DNA from: Symbiodinium natans
Lineage: Eukaryota > Sar > Dinophyceae > Suessiales > Symbiodiniaceae
Length of the DNA: 64,000 nucleotides
Direction: 5' to 3'
Assembly (NCBI GenBank): GCA_905221605.1
Contig: CAJNDS010000250.1
Coordinates: 1 to 64,000 of the forward strand
Positions 1 to 22,069 of this stretch are shown here, piece after piece. Below the pieces are notes generated by a model, which did no database searches, was not told the origin of the DNA, and was given only the letters and a program-made list of their open reading frames with translations. Positions within the stretch are counted from its first letter, which is position 1, and every line of letters begins with the position of its first letter. The position numbers were made by a program, and so were the translations under genes.

Positions 1-1344
1 GTCTCTCAATTAATATGAAATTCCCAATCTCCCATGATTACGAATCTTCGATCAATAAACCATATTTATAGTTCGCCCATCGACTTCCTACCCAGAAGCC
101 CAAAATATAATGAAAAAAATATTTGCACCAATTCGATCAACATCCATATTTATGATGATAGTCCTTTCGAGAAGAGGATTTGTTAATAATACACTTAGAC
201 ATGATATGATAAGGGACCAATCGAAATTCGCACGTCTACAACAAGATTTAGGCTAAGCAAATCATTTGGAAGATGAATAACCTATTGATTCGTCGGGAAA
301 TCCTGTGATGACCCTTTATTTTGGATTTTTCATTCGGCAGGTCGTTGCACAGTTTATCCGTGTCCATCCACTATCCCATGCAGGATTCAGCTGACTCAGC
401 TGAGAAATACAACATAATCCAGTCAGTGCACCGCAGAAGATGACGCTCGTGGATTATTGCGCGAAAACGGCAACTTTTGAAGAATTCCTGGCTACCTACC
501 GGGGAAATGATGTCAACCACTGTCAACTGTAACAAAGCCGTCCAGGTGGCCAATTCTCAACCCTCTCAGGCGCATTGCCACATTGCATTGTCCGGCTGAG
601 TTGAACCCAAAGGCTACCACAGAGCCTTGGCTGTCCGAAAGTTTGATCGACTGTTGGTTGTTTTTCGACTGCATCATGTAAGGATAAAGGCTTTCTGCAC
701 AAGACCGCTAGACCGCAAACATTGCAGTGGTTTTTTGACTGCTGAGCATAGGGCCATCTGGTCGCACGGCACACGTGTGGTAGGCTCCTGCCTGGACTGC
801 AGCCACTGCACCTTTCAACGAGCCCGAATGCACTGCCCGGGAACTTGCAGCTACAGACGGCAGTCCAATAACTTTCGCGTGGGTTTTGGAATTAAGTGCG
901 TTGGAGCCCTTTTGTCGTGATTCCTACTGCGAAACACATGCGTGCCGGGCACGCAATGCAGCAAGGCGCAGGACACGTTGTGTGGAATGGAGAGCACGGT
1001 CCAGCACACTGGTGTTTCGCAAAGGACCCCGAAGCACCCCAAGGGATTCAACTTTGTCGGGCCATGGCTTGTATTCGCTTCTGCAGAGCTACTGCAGAAC
1101 CTGTTTAAACACCAAACACGCACATGGACAAGCACGACGCAGCCACCGCACAGCGATTCCCACAAACATAACCACTCTAGAAGCTGCACCTGCTGCACCG
1201 AGCCCCTTCGGAGGAGTGCACTGGCCAAAGCAGTCGTCCCCGAAACAGACGAGCCTTTGGTTTTCCTGACATCATTCGGCCAGAATGATGCGCGACGCAT
1301 ACTATAAATAAACAAATATATAAAAATATGTATGTATACGGTCA

Positions 1345-1363
1345 CCCCCCCCCCCCGCCCCCC
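1345..1363. repeat. C homopolymer tract
   Basis: Nearly uninterrupted run of C with one G. It is one of many G/C homopolymers in the window; others lie near 7.33, 18.34, 27.84, 28.01, 37.65, 47.17, 47.61, 51.75, 60.83 and 61.61 kb. Confidence 0.9.
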
Positions 1364-1998
1364 AAAAGTGTTTCCTGCTCTTCTTACATCTGTAGCTGTA
1401 TGTTGCCGCGCTTGAGACCTCCTGAAAGAACAGTAGATACCGATAAATTCGTCTACATCATAAGTGTGCCGGCTTATGACAGCATGAATAGTATGCCATG
1501 GCTGTAATTACTTGGCTGACCGGATTCCGGTTCGCGATGCTACGAAACTTCAACACGAGTAAATATGGTATTTACAGCCCCTTCGGCTCTCGAAAATTCC
1601 AGTTTTCTGGAATTTTTGCATCGATTTTATCCTCATGATTCAGTATAGTTTAAAAACATCTGCCGAGGCCTCGGGCCGAAGGTGTCTGGGTAGCTAAAGC
1701 AGCCCTCCCGAACATCTGGAATGGCAGGTATTCACGCCTGACCCCCCCCCCACCCCACCATGCCTGGCACCTTGCTTTTGCCACTCCGACATTTACCTGT
1801 CTCCGCTGGGCAGGCCCAGGCCGGGGCGTAGCATCAAAGTTGCACATTTCGTGTGAGTATCCCTAGATACGGGCGTGCGCCTTTATGAAGCCCCAGGTAA
1901 GGGATTAAGGTCGAAAATGACTCTCTCCTGTGGTATTACTGCTATGCAGAAGCTACATACATATTTTAAGGTTTAGGATTTGAAGTCATTGCCTCATG

Positions 1999-2095
1999 CA
2001 TTTTAGTTCTGAGCTTTCTTTCGAAGAAGACGCATTTTACTTCTGAGCTTTTCTCGTCTCTACATTTTGCTTGTGAGCTTTGTTCGTCTATGATG
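1999..2095. repeat. Three-copy imperfect tandem repeat, about 31 bp
   Basis: Three successive units begin CATTTT and contain a TGAGCTTT core followed by TCGTCT or a variant. They start near 1999, 2033 and 2063. Confidence 0.7.
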
Positions 2096-2823
2096 CGTCC
2101 TAATTATGCACCGTGTCAGAACATGTGTCATGTAAGCACTTAGTTCACGCAACTAGCCCCTACAAATATTCGCCTTCCACTTATGAATATTTAAGTGCCG
2201 GTCAAAGCTTTCTTGCTTTGTGCTTTTCCGTTACAGGGGCGATATCGACACGGGAATACCGTGAGCAAATAACCAGTCATTTATCCGTGGCCTTGCAATA
2301 CATTTCTGTTCTTCCTCTACAGCATAAACCTCAACTCAGAGAGACGTGGCCCCCGTGGTATCTGGCAGAATTTTGAAGACTGTAGATTCTGACTCCAAAA
2401 AATCAATATATATATATATATCCGGAGCCAAGCTGATCAATAGTTGTGTGATCTAATGAGGTCTTGTTAAACGGCGCGAGAGGGTAAGATAATTTGTTTG
2501 GCTAATAAAGTTAACACCTAAATCTTGAGCAATGAACTAAATTCTTCAATGAATTTCAAAAACTTTATGCAGAGGGCAGCCCTAGACCCATCCACTTTGC
2601 CTCCCGTTGCCTTCCCTCCAAGGAAGTCCGCCCCACGACCCCAACAAAAAAGCCCCACCCAAAACCTTCACCCAGGTAAACGCAACAATGGCACACATGG
2701 TATCCACCATGAACTGGCATAAGCCTTTCCCCGAAGGAACGCAAGTCCCACCAATACGTTTCGTGTGGGGTTTGTGCAAACTTCCACCTGCACCAAAAGC
2801 ATGCAAAACACCTTGTAAACGCC

Positions 2824-3160
2824 ATACTTCGGCAAACTTCGACATGCACGAAAACCATGTCAAACACTATCAAAAAGCAGCGAACCACCGCATCCATAAG
2901 ATCCTACTTTTGCATACTTCGACATGCATGAAAACATGTCCAACACCATCTAAACGCAACAAAAAGCCGCATCAACACAAATCGATGGCATCCTCAACAG
3001 CGACACTGAACAGCAACACTGAACAGCACCTACACGCCACACCCGAAAATCGCATACCGCGCTGATCTTTGAGCCGCCCACACCCGAAAATCGCGCATCG
3101 AGCAATGATCTTCGAGCCACCCTTCGCGTTCCGAGCGTTGGTCTTCGAGCCACGCTTTGG
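2824..3160. repeat. Two neighbouring imperfect repeat blocks
   Basis: The first block repeats an ATACTTCGACATGCA core near 2824 and 2913. The second, from about 3040, repeats CACCCGAAAATCGC and then CTTCGAGCCAC several times at roughly 38-bp spacing. Both are diverged tandem duplications. Confidence 0.6.
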
Positions 3161-3829
3161 CGCGCGGTGCAGTGTGCGGCGTGAGCTGCACATAAGTAGC
3201 GCGTAAGCAGCGGTCGCCGTTTCCAGCCGAGAGCTCAAGTAAGGGCACTATGCACACGCACTGGCGCACCCTGGATTCGCAGCGTGCAGCAGGGGGGCTT
3301 AGTCACATCAGCTTGTCTGCATGATTTTGCATGCAGCTATCGCTAGTGCAGCGCCGAAGCGAAGTGGTCACATCAATGGACACATGTGGTTGCTGCTGCT
3401 GTAAACCTCAATTTTGCTTAGCTGCACACATTCTCCCGACGAGCTCCGAAAGCACGCGAAGCGCTCCAAGCACACTCGCACTCCAACAGCATGTTTCCCA
3501 ATTGTTTGAAACTGAAATGCCGAATCAAAAAAATGGACGAGGAGAACCAGCGTCCACTCTCTAGACTCTAAAAACCACGTACACGCAAGGAAAGAATCAA
3601 ACGTCTGCACTTGTGTTTGTTTCTGCTGTGGTTGTCATGTTAACTCGTGCTTTATCGTATAGGTAATTAGTTAAACAAAGTAGCCCTCCTCAGAAGCAGA
3701 GGCTTGTTTGTTTAACTTAGTCAGTTAAGTTACTTCTCTAGCGTTTGAGGCGAAATATGCCGTTTACGTAGTGGACTTTCGTGTGTTAGCTTTCCTGGAA
3801 TGGCATTTGAACATTGTTGTGATTCAATA

Positions 3830-4092
3830 TGCCCGATTTACTGGCCCTACCTATATTCCCAGATTCCGAGATTTGCTTGCCCTTCCCAGACTCCCAGATT
3901 TTGCTGGCCCTATGTTCGCAGATACCCAGATTTGCTGGCCCTATATTCTGAAGTTGCGGTGAGGGAATGTGGGAATCTGGGGCTGGGTCAGTGTGGGAAT
4001 ATGGGGTGAGAAAATCTGGGAATCTGGGAATCTGGGAATATGGGAATCTGGGGATCTGGGGATCTGGGGTGAGAAAAATCTGGGAATCTGGA
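3830..4092. repeat. Degenerate GGGAATCT repeats with inverted-repeat partner
   Basis: From about 3963 to 4092 the motif GGGAATCTGG recurs many times with variants. From 3840 to 3950 the complementary motif CCCAGATTY recurs beside a repeated CTGGCCCTA. The two halves are inverted relative to each other, so a single strand could fold into an imperfect hairpin. Confidence 0.75.
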
Positions 4093-4382
4093 ATGTCAGA
4101 CGATTTTTATGCGAGAGGCAGGTCTTGGGGGAGCGCGTGAGCATACAGTATATATATATATATATATATGTGCACATGCGTGTATCTGGACTGTACACAT
4201 GCATGTATGCATGTATGTATATACACATTATTTTTAAAGCTAATTTTGAGGTACGTCCGTTCTGAACTCGAAGCTCCCTCTCGTCCTGTTACGGTGTCTA
4301 TTTCGAGAACTTTAAGATGCAAGCTTCTGGCGAACTGCTCAGTCGAACTGCCCCGAAGCTGCACTGGACTGGGCCAAGTATC

Positions 4383-5396
4383 CGTTACTGCGCAGGTGTG
4401 GCGGAGTCCTGCAGAAACCATCAGCACCGGGCCCAAGTCGTCTGGAACACTACACTGGCCGTAGGTGTTGTCGCCAAAGCACTTCAATAGCTTGCCTCGG
4501 GCATGGGATGAGGGCTTTACTCACTGTTGCTTCTTAAAGCGAAAGTTTCTCTTATGTTCCCCACGCTTTGTCCAAACTACTTTCGAAAGCCTCGTCAAGC
4601 TGCTTCCGTTCTCAATGACGCACGTGTGCTTGCCTCCGGCTGCAACAGCTGCGACGGTACCTACCTGTGCAAACTCTGGAACCTCACACTGTCCAAATCG
4701 ATTGCTCCCAAAGCATACCAATCGCCTGTCTATTGTTACAGCGCATGTGTGGAAGGTCCCTGCGCTCACGAAGCAAACAGCATCCAAGTCGGCCGGAACC
4801 TTGCACTGTCCAGCGTGATCCTCCCCAAAGCAAACAAGTCCACCGGCGGAGGTGACGGCGCATGTGTGCTGATCCCCTGTTGCAACCATAGCCACGTCTC
4901 GCAAATCTGCAGGAACAGAACATTGTTGGCAGCCATTGCTTCCGTAGCACTGCAAAGTCCTCAGGCTTTTACCAAGTTTTGTAGAGTGCTGACTAGAAGA
5001 CGATACATCTCTTCAATAAGCTCAGACTTGGCGAGGTGTCCTGTAAGGACAACTTCAGGTTTGCAGACGTTTGGAGACTTGAGCTATCCTTCTGGACATC
5101 CCTTTATGCGAGGCCACGTACTCAGGCCGAGCAAACATCAATGCCAAGCAACAAGCCAGATTTACAAAAACCGCCACCTGTGTTGATCAGGGTTTGCGAA
5201 CTTTGCAACTTTAGAACCTCATCTATGACTCTAAAACATCACATGGCTCGGCTCTTAGCGGCTCTCTGCCAGGAGTCCCGTTCTCATACAAGATACAGAC
5301 ATGGAAGGCTCCCGAGGCAATAGCCTTGATCTGGCCGCAGAGTCCCGGTGTATCCAATGCCTCCCCAAAAACCGCCAGACCTCGTCCTCCAGTGAC
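4383..5396 (-). CDS. RCC1-like repeat protein, partial (at least three exons)
   Basis: Three exons are visible, about 5396-5278, 4959-4605 and 4490-4383. They encode successive repeats of roughly 37-39 residues with the signature VSAGxxHTCAVT...VCFGxNxxGQCxVP. This is the blade repeat of RCC1/HERC-type seven-bladed propellers, in the cysteine-rich variant common in protist proteins. The first intron has a GA donor (after ...YEN plus GG) and an AG acceptor (CCTGAG). Joining the two gives YENGTLQCYGSNG, which restores the repeat. The exact 4605/4490 junction could not be fixed. The flanking exons that would complete a propeller were not found, so start and stop are unknown. Proteins of this repeat type act in GTPase exchange or ubiquitin ligation, but nothing here shows which. 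Confidence 0.75.
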
Positions 5397-6891
5397 CTCG
5401 ATGCACAAAGAAGAAGCACAGAAGCGTTTATAACCAATTAGAAAATTCCGAAAGAGACTCCTCTCAAAGATACAGTTATTCAGCGGAGCTGCGCATGTGC
5501 GGTATCTGCCTGGCGCTATCCTGCTTGCAAGCTCATGCGCGCCGAGCTCTCGCGTGGATCCAGGTTGCATGGATTGAAGGGAGTCTCCGCTCCGCTAAAC
5601 CCACGGCTCGAGCACTACCAGTGCTGCAGTGAAGACATCATCCACACGCTAATCCGGATATGCCTGCAACAGTTCAGCTCCATCTGTCAGAGAGACCGAC
5701 AGCCCCAATTCTGCAACAGCCGACATTGATAACAACGTTTACACGTCGGAGTCAGGCAGTTGCCCTGAGTGCAGTGGCTTTCGAATGCCCTCCCGCTTCG
5801 TTGGAGTGTGCAAGACCTCTAGAATGCAAGAGTTCAGGACTCGAAGATTGTGAATCCCCATGCTTGCACGCACATATTCAAACCTCAATTCCAGGAGCCT
5901 GATGTGGCTGTCGGTTGGCTGTGAATTTAGTGCGCGTGATCTGGAAAATGGTGCTTGCCAGATTGCGACAGAGTGTGCATGAAAATCTGTACGTGATCTT
6001 CGGGCTTGGGCTCTTGCATTATCTGGCACGTGTCACGAGCAACTGTGTGACCTTGATGCATCAAAGCCCAACTGGTTATGTGATGTCAAGGAGTTTTTTG
6101 CCTCAGACCTCAGAGCCAGAACCGGTTCACACGGTTCCATCATGTCTGAGCTCTAGGGCATGATTCCCCAGAGCACCTGAAAGCTCGACAGAAAAGGTTT
6201 GCAGCTTCTTTTGTCCGCCTCCGGTGGATGTCAACTTCCTAGAGATGAAACTATTCAATGCCAAAGCCTTTCAGCTTCCAAAAACGCATGTTGCCATGAA
6301 CTCTCCAGAATGAATGTCCCAATTGCAAGTTGAGGAAGGCTGGTCAGTGAGTCAGGCTTGAGAAGACTGTCCAAATTATGTCCAATTCGCTCGCGCAATT
6401 AGGACATTCTCTGCGTTTACTGCTCTTTGCTGCATCTCTTTGCTCGGGTTTTGTGCAGGTCTAGGGCTGGATCGTACAGCTTTCGGAGTATAACTACGAC
6501 TCCGACCATTGCTCGCCTACATGTGCAGGTGCAGCGATCCCCTGATTTGTTTCAGGAGTGGGAGTCAGGTCGACTAGAAGAAATCTATAGAGGCGGCATC
6601 CCGGTCGCACACGTCACGCACTCCACAGGTTCGGCGCCACCTGCACAAGCCCATGGCGCAGAAAGGGGAGTCCTTTAGATTTCTTGTTGTTGTTGGGGGG
6701 GGGCCTAGTTTTGGCAGGTTTGTTCTTAGCTCTGATCCGAGCAGGACGTGCCCCACTTTTGTCGTGAAAGAAAAGGAGACGGAGCTGAAAGTGAGAACAG
6801 GCTCCAAACACAAGGACAGTCAGCCATTATCGCGGTGACCCAGGCGCGTTTTGATGGGTCTTACCAAGCCTTCGTTTGCGTTGCCCCCTCC

Positions 6892-7030
6892 TTGTTTGTA
6901 AACCTTGGACTAGTGTGTGAAACGGCGATTTGCTCGCGAAGGGGAATGCTAAACGACCCATCCAAACGCCTTGTTTGTAAACCTTGGACTAGTGTGAAAC
7001 GGCGATTTGCTCGCGAAGGGGAATGCTAAA
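6892..7030. repeat. Tandem duplication, 79-bp period
   Basis: Segment 6892-6953 is repeated almost identically at 6971-7030. Both copies contain TTGTTTGTAAACCTTGGACT and end in AATGCTAAA. The second copy lacks two bases of a GTGTGTG stretch, so the duplication is recent. Confidence 0.9.
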
Positions 7031-7125
7031 AGCATGGTTCGCCTGGGAAAGCAGCTTTCTTCGGGATTTTGCGATGGAGAGATTGCAAATATCAAGCTAC
7101 TTGCATTTTTTTGTCAAGACAATCT

Positions 7126-7195
7126 TGTCTTGCTACTTTCGTCTCGACGCATCGAGTACTTGTCTTGCTACTTTCATCTCGACGCATCAAGTACT
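7126..7195. repeat. Tandem duplication, 35-bp unit
   Basis: Two head-to-tail copies, 7126-7160 and 7161-7195, begin TGTCTTGCTACTTTC and end AGTACT. They differ at two positions. Confidence 0.9.
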
Positions 7196-7298
7196 TGAGT
7201 CTTCTCAAATCTTGTTATTACTCGGTCGTGATTCTCCAAAATTGCTACCAGTATTTGCAGCTACATGTAGCTTCCCAAGGTCAAGATGGAGCGGTTGT

Positions 7299-7344
7299 GG
7301 AGGGAGGGGAGGGGGGGCGGGGGAAAAGAGGGGGGGGGGGGGGG
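7299..7344. repeat. G-rich tract
   Basis: Long runs of G are broken only by short A and C interruptions, which gives guanine-quadruplex potential on the plus strand. A sequence resembling the dispersed TTTGCAAA repeat family follows at about 7355. Confidence 0.85.
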
Positions 7345-7681
7345 CAACGCCCCTTCCATTTGCAATGGGGATTTGTTTCAAGCCTGGCTTGGCTTTTGCT
7401 CGGCTGATCCAACATGCCGGCATTGCAAAGTGTGGCTTGGCTCAGCGGGCTAGAGACTCACAGGACCAGGGAAGGGTACCTTGTTACCGATTTTTGCACA
7501 AAGGTTTCATGATCCCCAAACTCTGAGCCTTTCTGGAAGTCCTTGCCCAACAAAGACACCTGAGCGCCTCCGATGCCTTCCCAGACTACCTAGCCACCAC
7601 AAAGCAGCTGCTTCGCTGAGTTCGTTGCTCCAAGCCGGCAGGGGGCAGGGATGGAGCACTCCCAGGGCCTGGACAAGTCAT

Positions 7682-17661
<9,980 letters not shown>

Positions 17662-19852
17662 GGTTGCCTTGGGTTTAGGGTGTTCAAGGTCACAGGTGAC
17701 AAAGGACTTTGCGCTTGGGTCAGGCACAAGGACTCGGCTATTGACAAGTCTTGGAGATTTGAGGGCATTGAGGGCATGGCGCCGCAAGAGTCCCAGCTAA
17801 TCATCTCTTTACCCTCTCCGACCCCTCGCGCCACACACCGTGCTTTCGACCTATGTGTTGCTTCTGGGTTGGTCCCTGGCACGCTGCCTAGCAAGAACCC
17901 GCAAGTTTTTGGATAAGGATGCTTAGCCTGTGTGGACAATACATGGTCAGGGCCTTAACATGCTTGGCCGATTTTTGGTCGACTTGTTGCCCAATCCCCG
18001 CCAAATAAGCAACAAATGCAGAACAAGGCACGCCGGTAAGAAAAGTGGGAGCCACTTCGAACAGGCTGCGCGCACCAGCAGGCTCGAGCCCAGCAAGCAG
18101 AATGCACGCTTGCAGGAGTTCAGCGGACCCCTGCTGCCAACCCGGTAACCCCAAAAGACCTCCAAAGAAGCCACGTGAACCCAAACCGAACTCCCAAACT
18201 TTTTAACATTTGAAGCAATTATTGGCTTTGCCTGGGCTGAGACTCAAACTTTCAACATCCTAGGCAGACCATGGAGCACTTCCCTTCCAGGGCCCCATGA
18301 CTGCTTGGGACTCTTGTTTTTTTTGTCTTGCTGTTGGGAGGGGGGGGGGGAACGGAAGCGGGTCACTCTTTGTGCAGACCATGCAGGCAGACCCTGTACC
18401 GTCAAGACCTTTTTGACCAGCAAGGAGGATGGTGCTGAGCCCAGAGGGCACCCGATAACTCAGCCACGAAGCAAACCATGGCAAAGCCTTTCGAATGTTC
18501 TCAAGCCTTCATGCTGTCTGCATCTTTCACGACGTAAATTTCTGGGAAAGTGACATGATTTTGTCTCTAGCCTGTTGACCTGACCTTCTGTACTAACCTG
18601 TGTCAACACATGCACCCTACACCCTGCAAGCTCTCTTCACATCAGCTCGATGTAGGCCATCTCGGACCAGTCGCCCTTTCCTTGGACGGGAACCCCCTTC
18701 AACGGGCCAATTCCGTCAAGCTGATCCGTGGGAAACGCATTTCACAGTTCCTCTTCGTGTTCAGGAGGGGCTTTCCCCAAGAGATGCTGAATAACATATG
18801 GTGTCTGTGTGTGTGTTGAAGTGGTTGAAGCTTCGGTTGAAACAAAAGCCTTTTGCGCTGTTTGGTAGCCAGAAGCCGAGAACAAAATACTGCTTATGGA
18901 CATCCCGAGTCTAAATTTGGAAGCAACATGCGATTTCCTCTTCGCTGGCAGATTTCCGGCTCCCTCAGGGTTCCGAGCTCCGGGTACGAGCGAACAAGAA
19001 GATCACACGCCGAGCACAGAATGTAGCGTGATTGGGAACCCATAGAGACGTGCTTTCATGCGCTATGCATTCTGACAGAACAGTCTAAACTCTAAACGTC
19101 CAACGCCCTATAAGCCCTTGAACAGCCAGATACATCAAACCTTTTGCAGGCTCAAAGGCCTAAACTTTTGAGAGGCCTACAAGTTCAAGAGTCCAAAGTC
19201 CACTGGCCTACAAGTCCACAAGCCTCTCAGATTTTCGGGCTTCTGGATGGGGTGCTTAGCTCTCCATGACATCCACCAAACTGGTGCGTGCCAGAGGTGA
19301 TGAACATGAGTGCGTGCTGTCAATACAAGAATATATATATACATACATTATTATTGTTATGATTATTATTATCATCATTAGTTTATTCTTATAAGTAATA
19401 TTGTATGTCTGTATGTACGTATGTACAGATGTGCGAGGTATGTGCCACAGTGTGTGCATGCTACATTGTTACATTGTCTCATGTGCTGTGCCAAGCCCTG
19501 GTTAACCCGCAATCGCTTGCCTTATCATTGCAGGTGAGCGGCTGTTCATGGTTCGTGTGACTTTGCAGAACCCTGCGTTCTGATCTGGGTACCGCTCCGG
19601 TGCCTGCGGTTCACGCGGGGCTTTAATTTGGATCTTTCAGGGTAAACATAGCGCCCCAGTACAAGCACACATGTGGCATGGCTTTTTAATATGGCCCGAT
19701 GTCTTGGCTAACGGCTAAAGTTGCATTCAAGCCTGTCAGCTTCGCAGACTTGGATGCAAAAGAGCGCCAACCGCTATTGTACCCTGACCACCCGAAAGCT
19801 CTCGCAAAACCGAAGATGTTTACAAACTGCTTGTTGTCAAGAAGAGCCCCAC
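17662..19852. other. Intergenic or unassigned; upstream of ATP1 start
   Basis: No gene recognised. It should contain the promoter or trans-splice acceptor of the ATP synthase alpha gene and the missing 3' end of the bL17 gene, both on the minus strand. An AG six bases upstream of the ATP1 ATG (in CCCAAG) could accept a spliced leader, but no leader sequence is present. Other contents are a G tract near 18343, diverged CCTAAA-like words at 19080-19240 and a short AT-rich ATT/ATC run near 19331-19385. Confidence 0.45.
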
Positions 19853-20690
19853 CAGCTTGAAGAGGTTGTCGACCAAGCTCTGGTCGTAGAGCCACTCGCC
19901 GGCCTTGCCCAGGCCGTCGAGTCACACCAGGGTTGAGACTGCTGCGGGGTTTCGGTTTTGGGCCCAATGTAAGAGCCACCAGTAAATACGTTTGAGCTCC
20001 GCAGTCCACAAAAGTGGCCCCACATTTCAGACTCCCACCCCCGCCCCCCCACCTACATCTTGACTGGATTTCAGGGCTTGTAGAGATCTCAAAAACCTCA
20101 AACAACTTACTTGGGTTCGGGCAAAGGCGCAAAATAAGGCCTTTGAGATTTGTGGTTGGGGGTTGTCATTATTCGGATTGCAAACGCTCGTATTCAAGAG
20201 GTATAACCCTGGCCTTGACCGCAAACACTGGTGCAAACCCTGGACCTTGAAGCAGTTGAGGAAGACACGGAACTCCTGCGGAACTCAGCCCGACCCTACT
20301 CGACCCGCCTCACGTCGGCTCAGGTCGTCTCCTCGTTTGGCCAGGACGATCATGCGGTCCACGAAGTGGGTCAGCGCCTCGCCGGAGCTGGTTGCAGCTG
20401 TTGGCAGCTGTCGCATTGGGATTTTTAGAGACATGGCTTTATTTAGTCGATGTGAATGGCCGTGCTAAAAACGTGCCAAAAGTGTGTCTAAGAGGGACCC
20501 TGCAAAAGTTGAACCCAAGTCTAGAAGCTCATGCTGCTGAACCCGTTTAAAGCCTCTTGTTCTGCATAACTCAGATTTCCCCTCCCTCATCCTCCCTCCC
20601 AAGAGAACCTCAGCTTTCGCACGTGTGGTCTTGATGCGGCCGAGGCGGATGAGATGGGTTGTGAGATTCCTCATCATGTTCTTTCGATAC
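19853..20690 (-). CDS. Organellar-type ribosomal protein bL17, partial (three exons)
   Basis: Exons 20690-20609, 20377-20309 and about 19903-19853 join in frame. They give RKNMMRNLTTHLIRLGRIKT, then FVDRMIVLAKRGDDLSRRE, then AGEWLYDQSLVDNLFK. The order and motifs are those of bacterial-type L17: RN(L/M)xxxL....RIxTTxxKAxE, the (D/R)xxIxLAKRGD....RR motif, and a final YD..LV..LF helix. bL17 sits at the exit-tunnel side of the bacterial-type large subunit, so this is a nuclear gene for a mitochondrial or plastid ribosome; which one is not shown. Donors are GT after the first exon and GC after the second, with AG acceptors. The N-terminal segment and targeting peptide, and the C-terminal GGYTR-type segment, were not recognised. 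Confidence 0.85.
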
Positions 20691-22069
20691 CTGCAGCACG
20701 TCTGCGCGCAAGAGAGGTGTCGAAGCGAGCGAACGCTGATCCAGGATGCCAGTTCATGACAAGCAGCTTCATCGTTGACAATTGATGACTGTTGTTTGTT
20801 CAGGATTCCTATGTCGCCAGTGAGCGAGTCCTCATATCAAGAGCTGCTGAACCCCCCGCCCTCCACCCAACTCTGAAATGCCGCTAAGCTCACTCGTAGG
20901 AGCCACCGCTGAGCTTTGGGATGACGCGCTGCTGACCCCACCTCCGCTGGCCAAACTCGCGTTTTGGAGAGCTGCAGGAAGCAGGCTCTCTTCTGTCCGG
21001 TAATTCAGGGGTTTCCACGAGCGTCGAACTTCCAGCCAAGCTGTACAGCGTGGCATGCCGCTGCCATCCAATGTCAAGAGCACACCAACCCTGAGAATCT
21101 GCCCGCCACACGTCCGAGTGAACCAGGCCAATGTATTAGAGGGCTTTAGAGTATCGGCTCCGAGGGGAGCGTTAAGGTTTCCAGGGTTGAGGGACTGTCC
21201 TGAGATCTAATAGAGGGCCGACAGAAACTCAAAAACCGCCCATGCCTTCCCTTCCACCAAACCTCCCCGTGTGCAGGGCAAGAAGCTTGGGGAATCCCAA
21301 CCGGGACGATCGCTGGATTCCGCCGGTTCCCTGAGGCATGAGGACTGTGACTATGTTGGGTGCGTTTACTCAAGTGCGTTTTCATTTTCTGAACATGACG
21401 GAGCTTGGGTTGAGTACGAAGTGGATGCATAGCAGCCATCGGCCCAGTTGCGGTGACGACATGTGTCGGCAACATGAAAAATGGGTTTTTGTTTCCAAGT
21501 CCCACCCTGTGGGCCTGCGGGCCAACCTTTTGTGTTATGATGTGGGCCGAGGCAAGACCGCACTGTTGAACATCTGTCTCGCACGAAGTGATGCTTTCGC
21601 TTTGGCGTGCTCTTCGCACTTCTTGCCACAGAATGCTCGGTGCATCCATGCAACAAGCAAGTGGTCAGTTTCCTTTGCGGGAGAACAGGCTTGCTTTCAG
21701 CCCTTTTCCACCGCATTTCACCTCGGCGGCATGTGTGATCCGTTGTGCTCTAATTGCGGGAATTCCTTGCTGTAGTTATGCTGTTGGCTTCCTTAATGCC
21801 AGGAGATTTTGCATTGCGTTGAGGTAATTTTGGGATGCTGGGGCCGAGGAACGCTGGGCAATGGCTGCTTTGGAAAATGGAAAAAGCTTCTCGGTTCTCA
21901 TGGTTTGATGGGACCTGAGGCGCTACCGGCAGTGAGTCGCGTGAGTCGCCTGAGCCATTGAGCCTGGGAGCTGTAGGGGACCTCTCAAGTCTTGTGAAAC
22001 CCGAAGCCAAGAAATGGCCTGGACATCACCAGACGACCCAAGATCATAGAAACCTACACGTTCACGTAC
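20691..22069. other. No gene identified
   Basis: The N-terminal exon(s) of the bL17 gene should lie in the left part. No segment with the expected basic N-terminus was recognised, and no repeats of note were seen. Confidence 0.4.

Larger units (their letters stand above)
1..4382. other. No gene identified; repeat-bearing flank
   Basis: No exon with recognisable homology or a convincing frame-consistent exon pair was seen on either strand. The stretch contains a C homopolymer, several short imperfect tandem repeats and an inverted repeat, listed separately. The downstream exons of the RCC1-like gene (minus strand) could lie here but were not recognised. Confidence 0.5.
5397..7681. other. No gene identified between RCC1-like and ATP synthase genes
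   Basis: This lies between the first recognised exon of the RCC1-like gene and the stop of the ATP synthase alpha gene, both on the minus strand. It must hold the missing 5' exons of the former, but none was recognised. It contains two tandem duplications and a G-rich tract, listed separately. Confidence 0.5.
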
